A DNA stretch of 64,000 nucleotides, from positions 1,612,001 through 1,676,000 of the forward strand of contig NZ_CP107785.1 of the NCBI RefSeq assembly GCF_036345915.1. The letters run 5' to 3'. The first letter of the stretch is position 1. Every line of letters starts with the position of its first letter. The notes beneath the pieces were generated by a model. The model made no database searches, had not been told where the DNA came from, and saw nothing but the letters and a program-made list of their open reading frames with translations. This stretch comes from Nocardia sp. NBC_00565. Its GTDB lineage: Bacteria; Actinomycetota; Actinomycetes; Mycobacteriales; Mycobacteriaceae. A program made the position numbers and the translations under genes. Positions 18,120 to 27,362 of the stretch are shown here, in pieces.

Positions 18120-19154
18120 ATGTCCCGCAGGCGAGCCCTCATGCGTATCGCGTTCGCGATCGCTCCCGTCGTCGCACTCGTCGCCGGGTGTGGCTCCGGT
18201 GCCGACGGCGGTGGCGACAACCCGTCCATCGTGCTCAAGGTGGTCGATCCCGGAAACTCCGGGCCGATCGCCGTTGGCAAGCGCGACGGCACCTTCGACG
18301 CCGCGCTCGCCCCGCTCGGCGCCAAGATCGAATGGGTCAACACCACGCCGGGTTTCAGCTCCATGCTGAAGCTGTTCAATACCAAGGAACTCGACGTCTC
18401 GGGCGCGGCTTTCAGCCCCGTGGTCGGCGCGCTGTCCAAGGATGTCGGGGTGCGCATCGTCGCCGTACAGGACCCGGCAGGCAAGGACCAGAGTGGGATC
18501 ATCGCCGCACCCGGATCCGGCATCCGGTCGGTGACCGATCTGGTCGGCAAGCGGGTCGCGGTGAATCCGGCGGCCAAGGGTGAGTACATCCTGCTGAAAG
18601 CCCTGGCGCAGGCCGGGATTCCGGCCGATAAGGTGACCAGGGTCCCGCTGCAGCAGAAGGATGCCGCATCGGCCTTCGCCACCGGCAAGGTCGACGCCTG
18701 GGCGTCGTTCCTGATCCCGTACCAGGAGGCCAAGGCCAACGGCGGCATCGAGATCGCGACCGAGCAGAGCATCGGTTCCAAGGACAACTCGGTCGTGGTA
18801 TTCCGCACCGAGGTACTGGATCGGTATCCGGCCGTCGCGGCCAAATATCTCGAAGTGCTGCAAGGACTTACCGCGAAACAGCGGGCAAATCCCGCCGAAT
18901 TCGAGAACGTCTTCGAGAAGTCCGGCCCCAGGGCGCTGTCGGGTGCACGGCTGGCGGACGCGGTGCGGGTCGATGGCGAGGCCACCGTGCCGCGGCTGCC
19001 TTCGCCGACGGACGCAACGGATCTGAACGATGTGGTGAACCTCTTCGTCGACAACGGGGTGATCAGCCGCAAGATCACCGCCGACGACATCTTCTACGAT
19101 CTGCGGTCCAAGCTGACACCGGAGCAGCTGGCTGCGGTCAAGGTGGGCAGTTGA
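18120..19154 (+). CDS. SsuA-like sulfonate-type substrate-binding lipoprotein
   Basis: This 344-residue protein has a lipoprotein signal ending VALVAGC (Cys24) and a NMT1/SsuA-type binding domain, including SVTDLVGKRVAVNPAAKGEY. ATG 18120 has an AGGAG site about 7 nt upstream. It is the first gene of an operon of seven genes running to 25021. The DszB-like and SsuD-like enzymes downstream point to an organosulfur substrate such as an alkyl or aryl sulfonate or sulfinate. Confidence 0.9.
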   Translation: MSRRRALMRIAFAIAPVVALVAGCGSGADGGGDNPSIVLKVVDPGNSGPIAVGKRDGTFDAALAPLGAKIEWVNTTPGFSSMLKLFNTKELDVSGAAFSPVVGALSKDVGVRIVAVQDPAGKDQSGIIAAPGSGIRSVTDLVGKRVAVNPAAKGEYILLKALAQAGIPADKVTRVPLQQKDAASAFATGKVDAWASFLIPYQEAKANGGIEIATEQSIGSKDNSVVVFRTEVLDRYPAVAAKYLEVLQGLTAKQRANPAEFENVFEKSGPRALSGARLADAVRVDGEATVPRLPSPTDATDLNDVVNLFVDNGVISRKITADDIFYDLRSKLTPEQLAAVKVGS

Positions 19155-19155
19155 C

Positions 19156-19986
19156 ATGACGGTGCCCACCCTCGCGGATCCGGTGCTGGCCGCGCCGCGC
19201 AGCCGCGTCGAACGGCGCAGGCCCACCTGGCTTTCGGTACCGCTGCGATTTCTGCTGCCGGTGTTGATCTTCGCGGCCTGGTGGCTCGGTACGGCGACCG
19301 GCGCGGTCTCCGAACAGGTGATCGCCGGACCGCCGAAGGTGTGGACGGCCTTCACCGAACTGCTCGACAGCGGCCAACTCGTGGACTTCGCAGTCGCCTC
19401 GTTCATCCGGGCGGCCGCCGGCGTCGCGATCGGTGTGACCGTTGGGCTGGTGCTCGGTCTGCTGTCCGGATTGTCGAGTCTCGGTGAGGAACTCGTCGAT
19501 TCGACCATGCAGATCGTGCGGGCGGTGCCGTTCCTTGCCTTGGTGCCGCTGTTCATCGCCTGGTTCGGCATCGACGAGCTGTACAAGGTGCTGTTGATCG
19601 CGGTGGCGACGGTTGCGCCGATGTATGCCTACACCTATCTCGGGGTGCGCAATGTGGATCGCAGAATGGTCGAAGCGGCACGTGGTTTCGGGTTGCGCGG
19701 GGTGCGGCTGGTCGGCGAGGTGATCTTGCCCTCGGCACTGCCCGGCATCCTGATGGCGTTGCGCGTATGTCTGTCCATCAGCATTACCGGACTGATCGCG
19801 GCCGAACAGGTCGGCACGCGCGAGGGTGTCGGGTATCTGGTCACACTGGCGCAGGAGTACAACCGCACGGACTACATGGTGCTGTGTGTCGTGCTGTACG
19901 CGTTGCTCGGCTTGGTGTTCGACGGTGTGGTCCGGTTGATCGAGAAGTTCGCGATGCCATGGCGCAAGCAGGTGGCGATCCGATGA
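19156..19986 (+). CDS. SsuC-like ABC permease
   Basis: This 276-residue membrane protein has about six membrane segments and the permease EAA-type loop around VEAARGFGLRGVRLVGEVIL. It starts one base after the binding-protein stop and overlaps the ATPase gene by 4 bp (ATGA). It forms the channel of the organosulfur importer. Confidence 0.92.
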   Translation: MTVPTLADPVLAAPRSRVERRRPTWLSVPLRFLLPVLIFAAWWLGTATGAVSEQVIAGPPKVWTAFTELLDSGQLVDFAVASFIRAAAGVAIGVTVGLVLGLLSGLSSLGEELVDSTMQIVRAVPFLALVPLFIAWFGIDELYKVLLIAVATVAPMYAYTYLGVRNVDRRMVEAARGFGLRGVRLVGEVILPSALPGILMALRVCLSISITGLIAAEQVGTREGVGYLVTLAQEYNRTDYMVLCVVLYALLGLVFDGVVRLIEKFAMPWRKQVAIR

Positions 19987-20756
19987 CTGCAACGGTGGCA
20001 CCGACTGCCACACAGTTCCCTGCTTCGGGAAGCGCGGAGCCGACCGTAGTTTCGATCACCGGTCTCCGGAAGGCCTTCGGCACCAAGACCGTTCTCGACG
20101 GTGTCGACCTGACCATCCGCCGCGGCGAGTTCGTGGTGCTGCTCGGACCCAGCGGTACTGGCAAGACCACGCTGCTGCGCCTGCTCACCGGCCTGGAAGT
20201 ACCCGACGCGGGGGAGGTACTGGTACCTGGTAGGCGCACTACCGTCTACCAGGAGCCGCGCCTCATCCCCTCCAAACGGGTCCTGGCCAATGTCATTGTC
20301 GGCCAACCCCGTTCCCGCAAACACCGCGAAGCGGGTCTGCGAGCACTGGCCGAGGTCAATCTCGACGGCAAGGCCCGCCAATGGCCCGCGACCCTGTCCG
20401 GCGGCGAGGCGCAGCGGGCGGCCTTGGCGCGCGCCCTGGTCCGCGAACCCGAATTGCTGCTGCTGGACGAGCCGTTCGCCGCTCTGGACGCGCTCACCCG
20501 GTTGCAGATGCAGGATCTCGTCGGCGATCTGGTCGCGCGCCATCGTCCGGCGGTGCTCATGGTGACCCACGATGTCGACGAGGCCGTCCGGCTGGCCGAC
20601 CGCGTGCTGATCCTCGACCACGGCCGTTTCGCCGTCGACGAGCGCATCGATCTGACCCGTCCGCGCGACCGCACCAACCCCGAAACCATCCGCTATCAAG
20701 CCGAATTCCTCGCCGAGCTCGGCGTCGGACCGAGCCGGTCCGGCCGCGAGAGCTGA
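19983..20756 (+). CDS. SsuB-like ABC ATP-binding protein
   Basis: This 257-residue ATPase has Walker A GPSGTGKTT, ABC signature LSGGEAQRAALARAL, Walker B LLLLDEPFAALD and switch MVTHD. Starting at ATG 19983 gives the overlap expected in a tight operon; upstream in-frame starts lie deep in the permease gene. An N-terminal extension of about 23 residues precedes the domain. Confidence 0.92.
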   Translation: MTATVAPTATQFPASGSAEPTVVSITGLRKAFGTKTVLDGVDLTIRRGEFVVLLGPSGTGKTTLLRLLTGLEVPDAGEVLVPGRRTTVYQEPRLIPSKRVLANVIVGQPRSRKHREAGLRALAEVNLDGKARQWPATLSGGEAQRAALARALVREPELLLLDEPFAALDALTRLQMQDLVGDLVARHRPAVLMVTHDVDEAVRLADRVLILDHGRFAVDERIDLTRPRDRTNPETIRYQAEFLAELGVGPSRSGRES

Positions 20757-20772
20757 TCCATCAGGAGCCCCC

Positions 20773-21798
20773 ATGACCGAAACCCTTTGGTACACACGCT
20801 GCCCCGTGCCCACCGCGAGTGGACTCGCCCACAGCCTCGGCTGGCTGGGCGATACTGCGGCCGAGGCCGGATTGCAGTTCGGTGTCCTACAGGACGCTGG
20901 ACCCGAATTAGCCGCACACCACTTCCTGCACGACCTGTCCGGGCTGGTGCGCGAGGGCGGCAATGTGCCCGCCATCGCGGCCCGCGCCCAGGGTTCGCCG
21001 ACCCGGCTGATCGGGCTGACCTGGATCGATGAGGCCCAGGCCATCCTGGTCGGGCCGGAATCCGAGGTCGCCACCCCGGCCGAACTCGCCGGACTCCGCG
21101 TCGGAATCCCCGCTTGGGCGCAGGATCAGGCGCGCAGCTTTCCCCGTGCCATGGCTCTGCACGGTTTCGCCGGCGCGCTGCGCCTGGGCGGACTGACGCT
21201 CGCCGACGTGCGCGTCGTCGAGGTCGGCGTCGAACGAAACCCGCAGGTGCGCACCGAAACTCAATCAGTGCGCCGAACCACTACGTGGGGCGTCGAGGAA
21301 CTGCTGCGCGGCGCGGTCGACGCCATCTACGTCAAGGGCGCGCGCGCTCAGGAGATCGCCCGCGAGCACGGGCTGCGCGTCGCCGTGAATCTGGACGCCA
21401 CCGAGAACAAGCGGCTTCGGGTCAACAACGGCACCCCGCGCCCCATCACCGTACACGCGGACCTGCTGGAATCTCGGCCGGAGGTCGTCGTCGGCTTCCT
21501 CGCGCAGAGCCTGCGCGCCGCCAATTGGGCGGCGGGCGACCTCGACGGTGTCCGTGCGGTGCTGCAGCGCGAAACCCTCTCCGGCCCCGAAGGTGTCGCC
21601 GCCGCCTACGGCGCGGACTTCCACAAGGACTTACACCCGTCGCTGTCCGACGAGCGGGTGGAATTGATCGGCGTCCAGAAGCAGTTCCTGTACACCCACG
21701 GCTTTCTGGCCGCCGACTTCGATCTCGAATCCTGGGTCGCCCGTGAGCCTTTGGCGCGTGCCCGCGAACTGGTCGAATCCGGGCGGGTACCCGCATGA
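20773..21798 (+). CDS. DszB-like aryl-sulfinate desulfinase
   Basis: This 341-residue protein has the binding-protein-like fold but no signal peptide. It resembles 2'-hydroxybiphenyl-2-sulfinate desulfinase (DszB). The N-terminal CPVP motif places Cys10 at the position of catalytic Cys27 of DszB. His50 and Arg60, in HFLHDLSGLVREGG, match His60 and Arg70 with identical spacing and the following Gly-Gly. C-terminal GADFHKDLHP and KQFLYTHGFL also match DszB. It probably hydrolyses a C-S bond of a sulfinate to sulfite in the cytoplasm. A cytoplasmic binding protein is the alternative, but the conserved triad argues against it. It is followed with 4-bp overlap by a monooxygenase. Confidence 0.8.
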   Translation: MTETLWYTRCPVPTASGLAHSLGWLGDTAAEAGLQFGVLQDAGPELAAHHFLHDLSGLVREGGNVPAIAARAQGSPTRLIGLTWIDEAQAILVGPESEVATPAELAGLRVGIPAWAQDQARSFPRAMALHGFAGALRLGGLTLADVRVVEVGVERNPQVRTETQSVRRTTTWGVEELLRGAVDAIYVKGARAQEIAREHGLRVAVNLDATENKRLRVNNGTPRPITVHADLLESRPEVVVGFLAQSLRAANWAAGDLDGVRAVLQRETLSGPEGVAAAYGADFHKDLHPSLSDERVELIGVQKQFLYTHGFLAADFDLESWVAREPLARARELVESGRVPA

Positions 21799-22892
21799 CC
21801 GAATTCCTGTGGCGACTGCCCACCCGCGGTGACGGCAGGCGTGCCCGGTCCGAGCTGCGCAACCGTGGCGGCTTCGGCGGGCCGGCACCGGTCACCGGCG
21901 CGACCGACCCGCGTCCCGGCCGATTCGGCCCCTTCGACGACCTCCATCAGATCGTGGACGCCGCCGAACTGTCCGGCCTCGATGGGGTAGTGGCTCCCTA
22001 TGATCCGCTCGGCGAGGAATCCTGGATCGTGGCGGGCGGCGCGCTGCGCGCCACCCGGCATGCCCGGGTGACGGTCGAATTCCAGCCGGCCTTCGGCACT
22101 CCCGTGTACGCGGCCAAAATTTCGGCGACGCTGCAACGGATTTCGCAGGGCAGGCTGTCGTGGCGGCTCGCGGTGGAAACCGACGCGGCAGATGCCCGCA
22201 CTCGCGGCGATCGGGTGACCGGCGACGACCGCTATGCGCGGACTGCGGAGTTCCTTTCTGTCGCGCGGGGTGTATGGAACGAAACTCCTGTCCCCGGAGC
22301 AGGATTCGCTGGCACCGGGTTCGAATTCGACGGCGACCACTACGCGGTGATCGATGGCGGGTTCCGGGGCATCCTGTCCGGACTCCCGTTCCCCAGGGTG
22401 TACCTGTCCGGCACCTCGTCCGAGGCCGTGGAACTCTCGGCCCAGCACGCCGACGTGCATCTCTTCGTCGAAACGCGGGACGGCCTCACCGGACCGTTGC
22501 GACAGCTGCGCGAACGCGCGGGGGTCGCGGGCCGAACCGTCCGCGCAGGTCTCGAAATTCCGGTCATCGCCAGGGAGACCGAGCAGGAGGCATGGGCGCG
22601 GGTGCACCGTCAGTGGCACGAGGTGCATCCCGAAAGCTCCGCCGCCGCACTGGATCTCGGCGACGGCCGCTGGTCCGGCTTCGCGGAATTCGGCTACCCG
22701 CAGGCGATCGGCCTGGTCGGCAGCTACGAGCAAGTGGCCCACCGCCTTTCGGACTACATCGCGGCGGGCGTCGAGACGTTCGTGCTCAGCGGCCACCCGC
22801 ATATCGAGGAACTGCACCGGACCGGCGAACACCTGCTGCATCTCGTCGACCCGGCCGGGCGCACCCTGGCCGCCCAGGAGGCCACGGCATGA
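21795..22892 (+). CDS. SsuD-like FMNH2-dependent monooxygenase (bacterial luciferase family)
   Basis: This 365-residue luciferase-like enzyme (TIM barrel) shares SsuD features: VEFQPAFGTPVYAAKISATL, TGDDRYARTAEFLSVARGVW, RVYLSGTSSEAVELSAQHAD and IGLVGSYEQVAHRLSDY. Such enzymes use reduced FMN and O2 to cleave or oxidise the C-S bond of sulfonates or sulfones. Its usual NISGG-type motif is altered (RLSWRLAVETDAAD), so its substrate may differ from the next gene's. A reductase to supply FMNH2 is not encoded beside it. Confidence 0.85.
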   Translation: MTEFLWRLPTRGDGRRARSELRNRGGFGGPAPVTGATDPRPGRFGPFDDLHQIVDAAELSGLDGVVAPYDPLGEESWIVAGGALRATRHARVTVEFQPAFGTPVYAAKISATLQRISQGRLSWRLAVETDAADARTRGDRVTGDDRYARTAEFLSVARGVWNETPVPGAGFAGTGFEFDGDHYAVIDGGFRGILSGLPFPRVYLSGTSSEAVELSAQHADVHLFVETRDGLTGPLRQLRERAGVAGRTVRAGLEIPVIARETEQEAWARVHRQWHEVHPESSAAALDLGDGRWSGFAEFGYPQAIGLVGSYEQVAHRLSDYIAAGVETFVLSGHPHIEELHRTGEHLLHLVDPAGRTLAAQEATA

Positions 22893-24058
22893 CCATCGAC
22901 ATCTACTGGCGCATCGGCATGGAGGGCGACCACGCATCGCTGCGCACCCCGCGCCGCTACAACCGCGGGCACGCCAACGGCTACGGCCCCGGTAATATCG
23001 CCCCCGCGATCCGTGGCGGTGAACTCGACGGCTACGGCTATATCGACCATATGGCCGCCGTCGCCAAGGCCTCGGAATCGGCGGGCTTCCTCGGTGGGCT
23101 GCTGCCGTCCTTCCCGGTCACCGACGACCCGTGGGCGACCGCGGCGGCATTGGCCAGGGAAACCACCACCTACCGCTTCATGGTCGCGTTCCAGCCCGGC
23201 TTCCTGCATCCGGTGCAGGCGGCCAGAATGTCGGCGAGTCTGCAGCGCGCCACCGGCGGGCGATTGGTCTACAACATCATCAGTGGTGGCGGTGGACCGG
23301 CCCAATTGTGGTGGGGCGACAAGGTTTCCCACGACGACCGCTACGCCCGCACCAGCGAATTCCTCGGTGTCTTGCGCGGAGTGTGGGACGGCGAGCCCTA
23401 TGACCACGCCGGCCGGTTCTTCCACACCGAGGGTGCGGCGCTCCCGCCGGGCCTGGCCGGTCAGCCATTTCCGGAGGTGTACTTCTCCGGCTCGTCCGGC
23501 GCCGCGGTCGAGGCCGCGGGACACCATGCCGACTACTACCTGTCCTGGCTCGAGCCCTATGCGGACCTGCGCGCCAAGTTCGACGGTGTCCGCGCACATT
23601 CCGAAACCATCGGCCGGACACCGAAATTCGCGGTACGTATCGATATCGTCGCCCGGCACACCGAGGAGGCGGCCTGGGCCGAAATCGAAAAGGGCTGGGC
23701 CTTCGTCGACCGCGACGCCGCCAACCGTGCCGCACAGGGTGATTCGGTCGGCGCCGCCCGCATCAAGGGTTGGGTGCCCGAAACCATCACCGGCTACCGC
23801 GATCTCGAGGTCCAGCCGAATGTGTGGTGCGGCTTCAGCCTCATTCGCGGTGGCCCGGCCTTCGGTCTGGTCGGCAGCTACGAACAGGTCGCCCAGCGCC
23901 TGGACGAACTGATCGACCTCGGCGTCGACGCCTTCATCCTCGCGGGCAATCCGCACCTGGAGGAGGCCTATCGCGTCGGCGAGGAGGTGCTGCCGCTGCT
24001 CGGCCGCTCCCGGCTCACCGCGCCCACCGCCGAATCATCCCTGTCCTTCGCCCTCTAA
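22889..24058 (+). CDS. SsuD-like alkanesulfonate monooxygenase
   Basis: This 389-residue protein is closer to canonical SsuD than its neighbour: YNIISGGGGPAQLWWGD, SHDDRYARTSEFLGVLRGVW, PEVYFSGSSGAAVEAAGHHAD, and FGLVGSYEQVAQRL. ATG 22889 overlaps the previous stop by 4 bp. Function is FMNH2- and O2-dependent release of sulfite from an organosulfonate. The two adjacent paralogs plus a desulfinase suggest a multi-step route. Confidence 0.88.
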   Translation: MTIDIYWRIGMEGDHASLRTPRRYNRGHANGYGPGNIAPAIRGGELDGYGYIDHMAAVAKASESAGFLGGLLPSFPVTDDPWATAAALARETTTYRFMVAFQPGFLHPVQAARMSASLQRATGGRLVYNIISGGGGPAQLWWGDKVSHDDRYARTSEFLGVLRGVWDGEPYDHAGRFFHTEGAALPPGLAGQPFPEVYFSGSSGAAVEAAGHHADYYLSWLEPYADLRAKFDGVRAHSETIGRTPKFAVRIDIVARHTEEAAWAEIEKGWAFVDRDAANRAAQGDSVGAARIKGWVPETITGYRDLEVQPNVWCGFSLIRGGPAFGLVGSYEQVAQRLDELIDLGVDAFILAGNPHLEEAYRVGEEVLPLLGRSRLTAPTAESSLSFAL

Positions 24059-24073
24059 CTCAGGAGACCCATC

Positions 24074-25021
24074 ATGGCCCTTCGTGTCGGCTACTTCCCA
24101 CACAACAATTCGCTGTTCGTTCTGCGTCATCGCGGCATCCTGGAGACCAGGCTGCCCGATGTGGAATGGGTCGACCTGCGCACCCTGCCCCAGTCCGAGC
24201 GCGTCGATCCGAAGACGGGTTTACCGTCGCTGCACTCGGATTGGCTGTTCACCGAGGGCGGTTACGACTTCATCGGCACCGGTTTCACCCCACCGATCAC
24301 CGGTCTGGCCAACGGCCGCGACCTTGTCTACGTCGGTATTTCGGGCCCACGCGTCGAGAACGGGCGACTGGTCACCAAGGCCGACAGCGGAATTCGCACC
24401 GCCGCGGATCTGCAGGGCAAGCGCGTCGGCATCGCGCACGGCTCCTGGCAGACCACCCTGCTGCTGTTCGCCTTGGAGAAGGCCGGGCTCACCTGGTCCG
24501 ACGTCGAGCCCATCGACACCGATGTCCGCGACGGCGGTGACGCACTGCTGGCCGGTGATCTCGATGCCTGGGTCGGCGCGTACCCGGGCCTGACCGCTGT
24601 GGAAGCCGCCACCGAACTACACACCCTGGTCGACACCGAATCGGTTTTCAGCCACCCCTCGCTGTGGTTTACCCGCCGCGATATCGCCGAACAGCACCGC
24701 CCGGAACTCGAGGCGATCATCGCCTCGCTCCAGGAATCCGACGCCTGGATCACGGCCAATCCCCGTGCGGCCGCGCAGTATTTCGTCGACGACGTCACCG
24801 CCCGCGGCGGTAGGGCCGACCTCGACGCCTGGGAGGCGGCCTTGCGCGGCAGGCCATTCGGTGTGAATGCGGTGACCGAGGAATTCCTCGACGAACAGCA
24901 GCGCGCCGCCGACCTGCTGGCGGCCAACGGCCTGCTGTCGCGCACCATTCGGGTGCGTGACGCAGTCTTGTCCTGGATCGGCGAAGCGGTCGAGGCGACC
25001 AAGTCCGGCGCGACCGTCTGA
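24074..25021 (+). CDS. Signal-less NMT1/SsuA-like binding protein, possible cytoplasmic enzyme or carrier
   Basis: This 315-residue protein starts MALRVGYFPHNNSLFVLRHR with no signal peptide or lipobox, and it contains no cysteine at all. Its body fits the periplasmic-binding-protein II fold (IRTAADLQGKRVGIAHGSWQ). It follows the monooxygenase genes closely and ends the operon. It could bind substrate in the cytoplasm, or be an enzyme evolved from a binding protein as DszB was, but it lacks the DszB cysteine. An exported role would require a different start, and I see none. Confidence 0.75.
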   Translation: MALRVGYFPHNNSLFVLRHRGILETRLPDVEWVDLRTLPQSERVDPKTGLPSLHSDWLFTEGGYDFIGTGFTPPITGLANGRDLVYVGISGPRVENGRLVTKADSGIRTAADLQGKRVGIAHGSWQTTLLLFALEKAGLTWSDVEPIDTDVRDGGDALLAGDLDAWVGAYPGLTAVEAATELHTLVDTESVFSHPSLWFTRRDIAEQHRPELEAIIASLQESDAWITANPRAAAQYFVDDVTARGGRADLDAWEAALRGRPFGVNAVTEEFLDEQQRAADLLAANGLLSRTIRVRDAVLSWIGEAVEATKSGATV

Positions 25022-25320
25022 GTCCGCCCCGCCCCGCTTCCTTGGCAGCACGTTCGGCTACCACCACGCCCCGCAGAATTCGCTGCGGTGCAACGAACAC
25101 CAGAACAATCCGCGCGAGTACCGCAGTGACAATTCGGTCGAACCTTCGGACGCCACCGGCACTAGCGCGGGCCGCGCGACGACCTGGACCCGCGTACCGC
25201 GCCCCGATGGCGACGGCTGGACCGTGTACCGCACCCACGCGAGGACGTGCTGATGACCACGGCAACCTCGACAGCGCGTTGATCGGTTGGCGGCCGGGAT
25301 GCGGGATTAGTGTGGACCGC
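25022..25320. other. Intergenic stretch, no gene recognised
   Basis: This 299-bp gap follows the organosulfur operon. Short open frames exist on both strands, but none has a ribosome site or a recognisable family. It may hold the terminator of the operon and the promoter of the reductase at 25321. Confidence 0.5.
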
Positions 25321-26337
25321 ATGGTCGAGTCGACGAGGATTGTGCTGGCATCCCGGCCGGAGGGCGCACCGACCCCGGCGAATTTCCGCATCGAGACGGC
25401 GGCCGTTCCGGAGCCCGAGGCGGGCGAAGTGCTGCTGCGCACGTTGTATCTGTCGCTCGACCCGTATATGCGGGGACGGATGAGCGCCGCCGAGTCGTAT
25501 GCCGCGCCGGTCGAGGTCGGCGCTGTGATGGTCGGCGGCACGGTCGCCGAGGTACTCGAATCCCGGGCGCCGTCGCTGGCGAAAGGCGATGTGGTGCAGG
25601 CCTATTCGGGTTGGCAGACGCATCAGGTCGCGCCCGCGGCGGGTGTGCGCAAGCTGGATCCGGATCAGGCGCCGGTGTCGACGGCACTCGGTGTGCTCGG
25701 CATGCCGGGCTTCACGGCCTACTCCGGGCTGCTGAAGATCGGACAGCCCAAGGCGGGGGAGACCCTGGTGGTGGCCGCGGCCAGCGGTCCCGTCGGTTCC
25801 GCCGTCGGGCAGATCGCCCGCATCAAGGGTGTGCGGGCGGTCGGGGTCGCGGGCGGACCGGACAAATGCGCCTATGTGCGTGACGAATTGGGCTTCGACG
25901 TCGCGATCGACCATCGCGCACCGGATTTTGTCGACCAGCTGCGAGCCGCGGTGCCCGATGGCATCGATATCTACTTCGAGAATGTCGGCGGCGCGGTGGC
26001 GGACGCGGTGTACCCGCTACTGAATATCTATGCGCGCGTACCTGTTTGCGGTCTGATCGCGAACTACAACGCGCCCGGCGCGTCCGCCGGGCCCGATCGG
26101 CTGCCCGGCTTCTACGGTCGCATCCTGACCAAGAGCCTGACGGTGCGCGGGTTCATCCAAACCGAATTCGTCCGGGAGCTGTACCAGGATTTCCTGCGCG
26201 AGATGTCGGGCTGGATCGCCGAGGACCGGGTCCGCTACCGGGAGGACATTGTCGAAGGCCTCGAGCACGCTCCTGAGGCGTTCATCGGCATGCTCGAGGG
26301 CCGTAATTTCGGCAAGCTCGTCGTCCGGGTCGGGTAG
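25321..26337 (+). CDS. Zinc-independent NADP-dependent MDR reductase (CurA/leukotriene B4 dehydrogenase type)
   Basis: This 338-residue medium-chain reductase has SLDPYMRGRM at the N-terminus, LGMPGFTAYSGL, AAASGPVGSAVGQIARIKG as the nucleotide-binding loop, and YFENVGG. These are typical of prostaglandin/curcumin reductase-like enzymes, which reduce alpha,beta-unsaturated ketones with NADPH. No zinc ligands are present. It is convergent with another MDR gene on the minus strand. Confidence 0.88.
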   Translation: MVESTRIVLASRPEGAPTPANFRIETAAVPEPEAGEVLLRTLYLSLDPYMRGRMSAAESYAAPVEVGAVMVGGTVAEVLESRAPSLAKGDVVQAYSGWQTHQVAPAAGVRKLDPDQAPVSTALGVLGMPGFTAYSGLLKIGQPKAGETLVVAAASGPVGSAVGQIARIKGVRAVGVAGGPDKCAYVRDELGFDVAIDHRAPDFVDQLRAAVPDGIDIYFENVGGAVADAVYPLLNIYARVPVCGLIANYNAPGASAGPDRLPGFYGRILTKSLTVRGFIQTEFVRELYQDFLREMSGWIAEDRVRYREDIVEGLEHAPEAFIGMLEGRNFGKLVVRVG

Positions 26338-26352
26338 CGGACCCGGGCCGGA

Positions 26353-27339
26353 TCACACCGGCTGCGGCGACAGGACGATCTTCGCCGACCGCCCGGGCGT
26401 TTCGCTCGCGGCGGCGGCGTCGGCCGCGGACTCCAGCGGGTAGGTGGCTTCCACGTCGAGCTTCAGTGCTCCCGTTGCCGCCATCCCCACCAACTCGCCG
26501 ATCAGAGTTCGCAGCTCCTCGCCACTGGTCTGCTCGGCCCGCTTGGAACCCCAAAAGCCTTTGACGATGGCTTGTTTGAAGATCAGCGGACCGGGGTTGA
26601 TGCTCAGCGGCTGGCCGGAGAGCGCGCCGAAGGAGATCAGCTCACCATCCTGGCCGAGCAGTGACAGCAGCGCGTCGGCCGCGCGTCCGCCGACCTGGTC
26701 CACGGCGCGCACGATCGGCGCACCCGCCGTGGCTGCCACCGCCCGCTCGAGCCAGCCCTCGGATTCGGTATCGAAGACCGGTTCGAAGCCCAACTCCTGC
26801 AACGACCGCACCGAAGCCGGGCCGCGCACCAGGTTGAGCACATGGACACCGCGTTGCCGTGCAAGCGCATTCACCAGACGGCCGACCGCGCCATTGGCGG
26901 CGTTGATCGTGATCCAGTCGCCGGGCGAAACCCGCAGATCCTCGAGCAGCATCAGCGAACTGAGCGGCATCGCCAGCAGCTGTGCCGCGGTCTCGTCGGA
27001 GATGCTGTCGGGCAGCGGCACCACCTGTGTGGCCTTGGCCAGAAAGTATTCGGCCCAGACCTCATGGATGCCGGAAACGCTCACACGCTGACCGACTTCC
27101 AGTCCGGTCACCTCCGATCCCACTGCGTCGATCCGGCCCACGGCCTCCGTACCCGGAATCGCGGGCAGCGCGGGCTTATAGCCGTACACACCGCGGATGG
27201 TGGCCAGATCGTGGTTGTGAATGGGCGCGAGGATCAGTTCGATCCGCACCTGACCGGGCCCGGGTTCGGGCGTCGGCCGCTGCGTGGTGGTGAGCACATC
27301 CTTCGGCTCACCGAAACTTTCGATGACTACGGCACGCAT
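26353..27339 (-). CDS. Quinone-oxidoreductase-like MDR protein
   Basis: This 328-residue medium-chain oxidoreductase has N-terminal GroES-like ALPAIPGTEAVGRIDAVGSE, a nucleotide fold around INAANGAVGRLVNALARQRG, and C-terminal VEATYPLESAADAAAASE. It likely reduces quinones or enones with NADPH. ATG 27339 has GAAAGGAG 7 nt upstream, a strong site. It lies just downstream of the peroxide-resistance gene in the same orientation (23-bp gap), so co-transcription with ohr is likely. Confidence 0.88.
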   Translation of the reverse strand: MRAVVIESFGEPKDVLTTTQRPTPEPGPGQVRIELILAPIHNHDLATIRGVYGYKPALPAIPGTEAVGRIDAVGSEVTGLEVGQRVSVSGIHEVWAEYFLAKATQVVPLPDSISDETAAQLLAMPLSSLMLLEDLRVSPGDWITINAANGAVGRLVNALARQRGVHVLNLVRGPASVRSLQELGFEPVFDTESEGWLERAVAATAGAPIVRAVDQVGGRAADALLSLLGQDGELISFGALSGQPLSINPGPLIFKQAIVKGFWGSKRAEQTSGEELRTLIGELVGMAATGALKLDVEATYPLESAADAAAASETPGRSAKIVLSPQPV

Positions 27340-27362
27340 GGTGTAGCTCCTTTCGGTGCTGG

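Noticed and set aside
20773-21798. Calling the DszB-like protein an ordinary ABC binding protein
   Set aside because: No signal peptide, and the DszB Cys, His and Arg are conserved with matching spacing.
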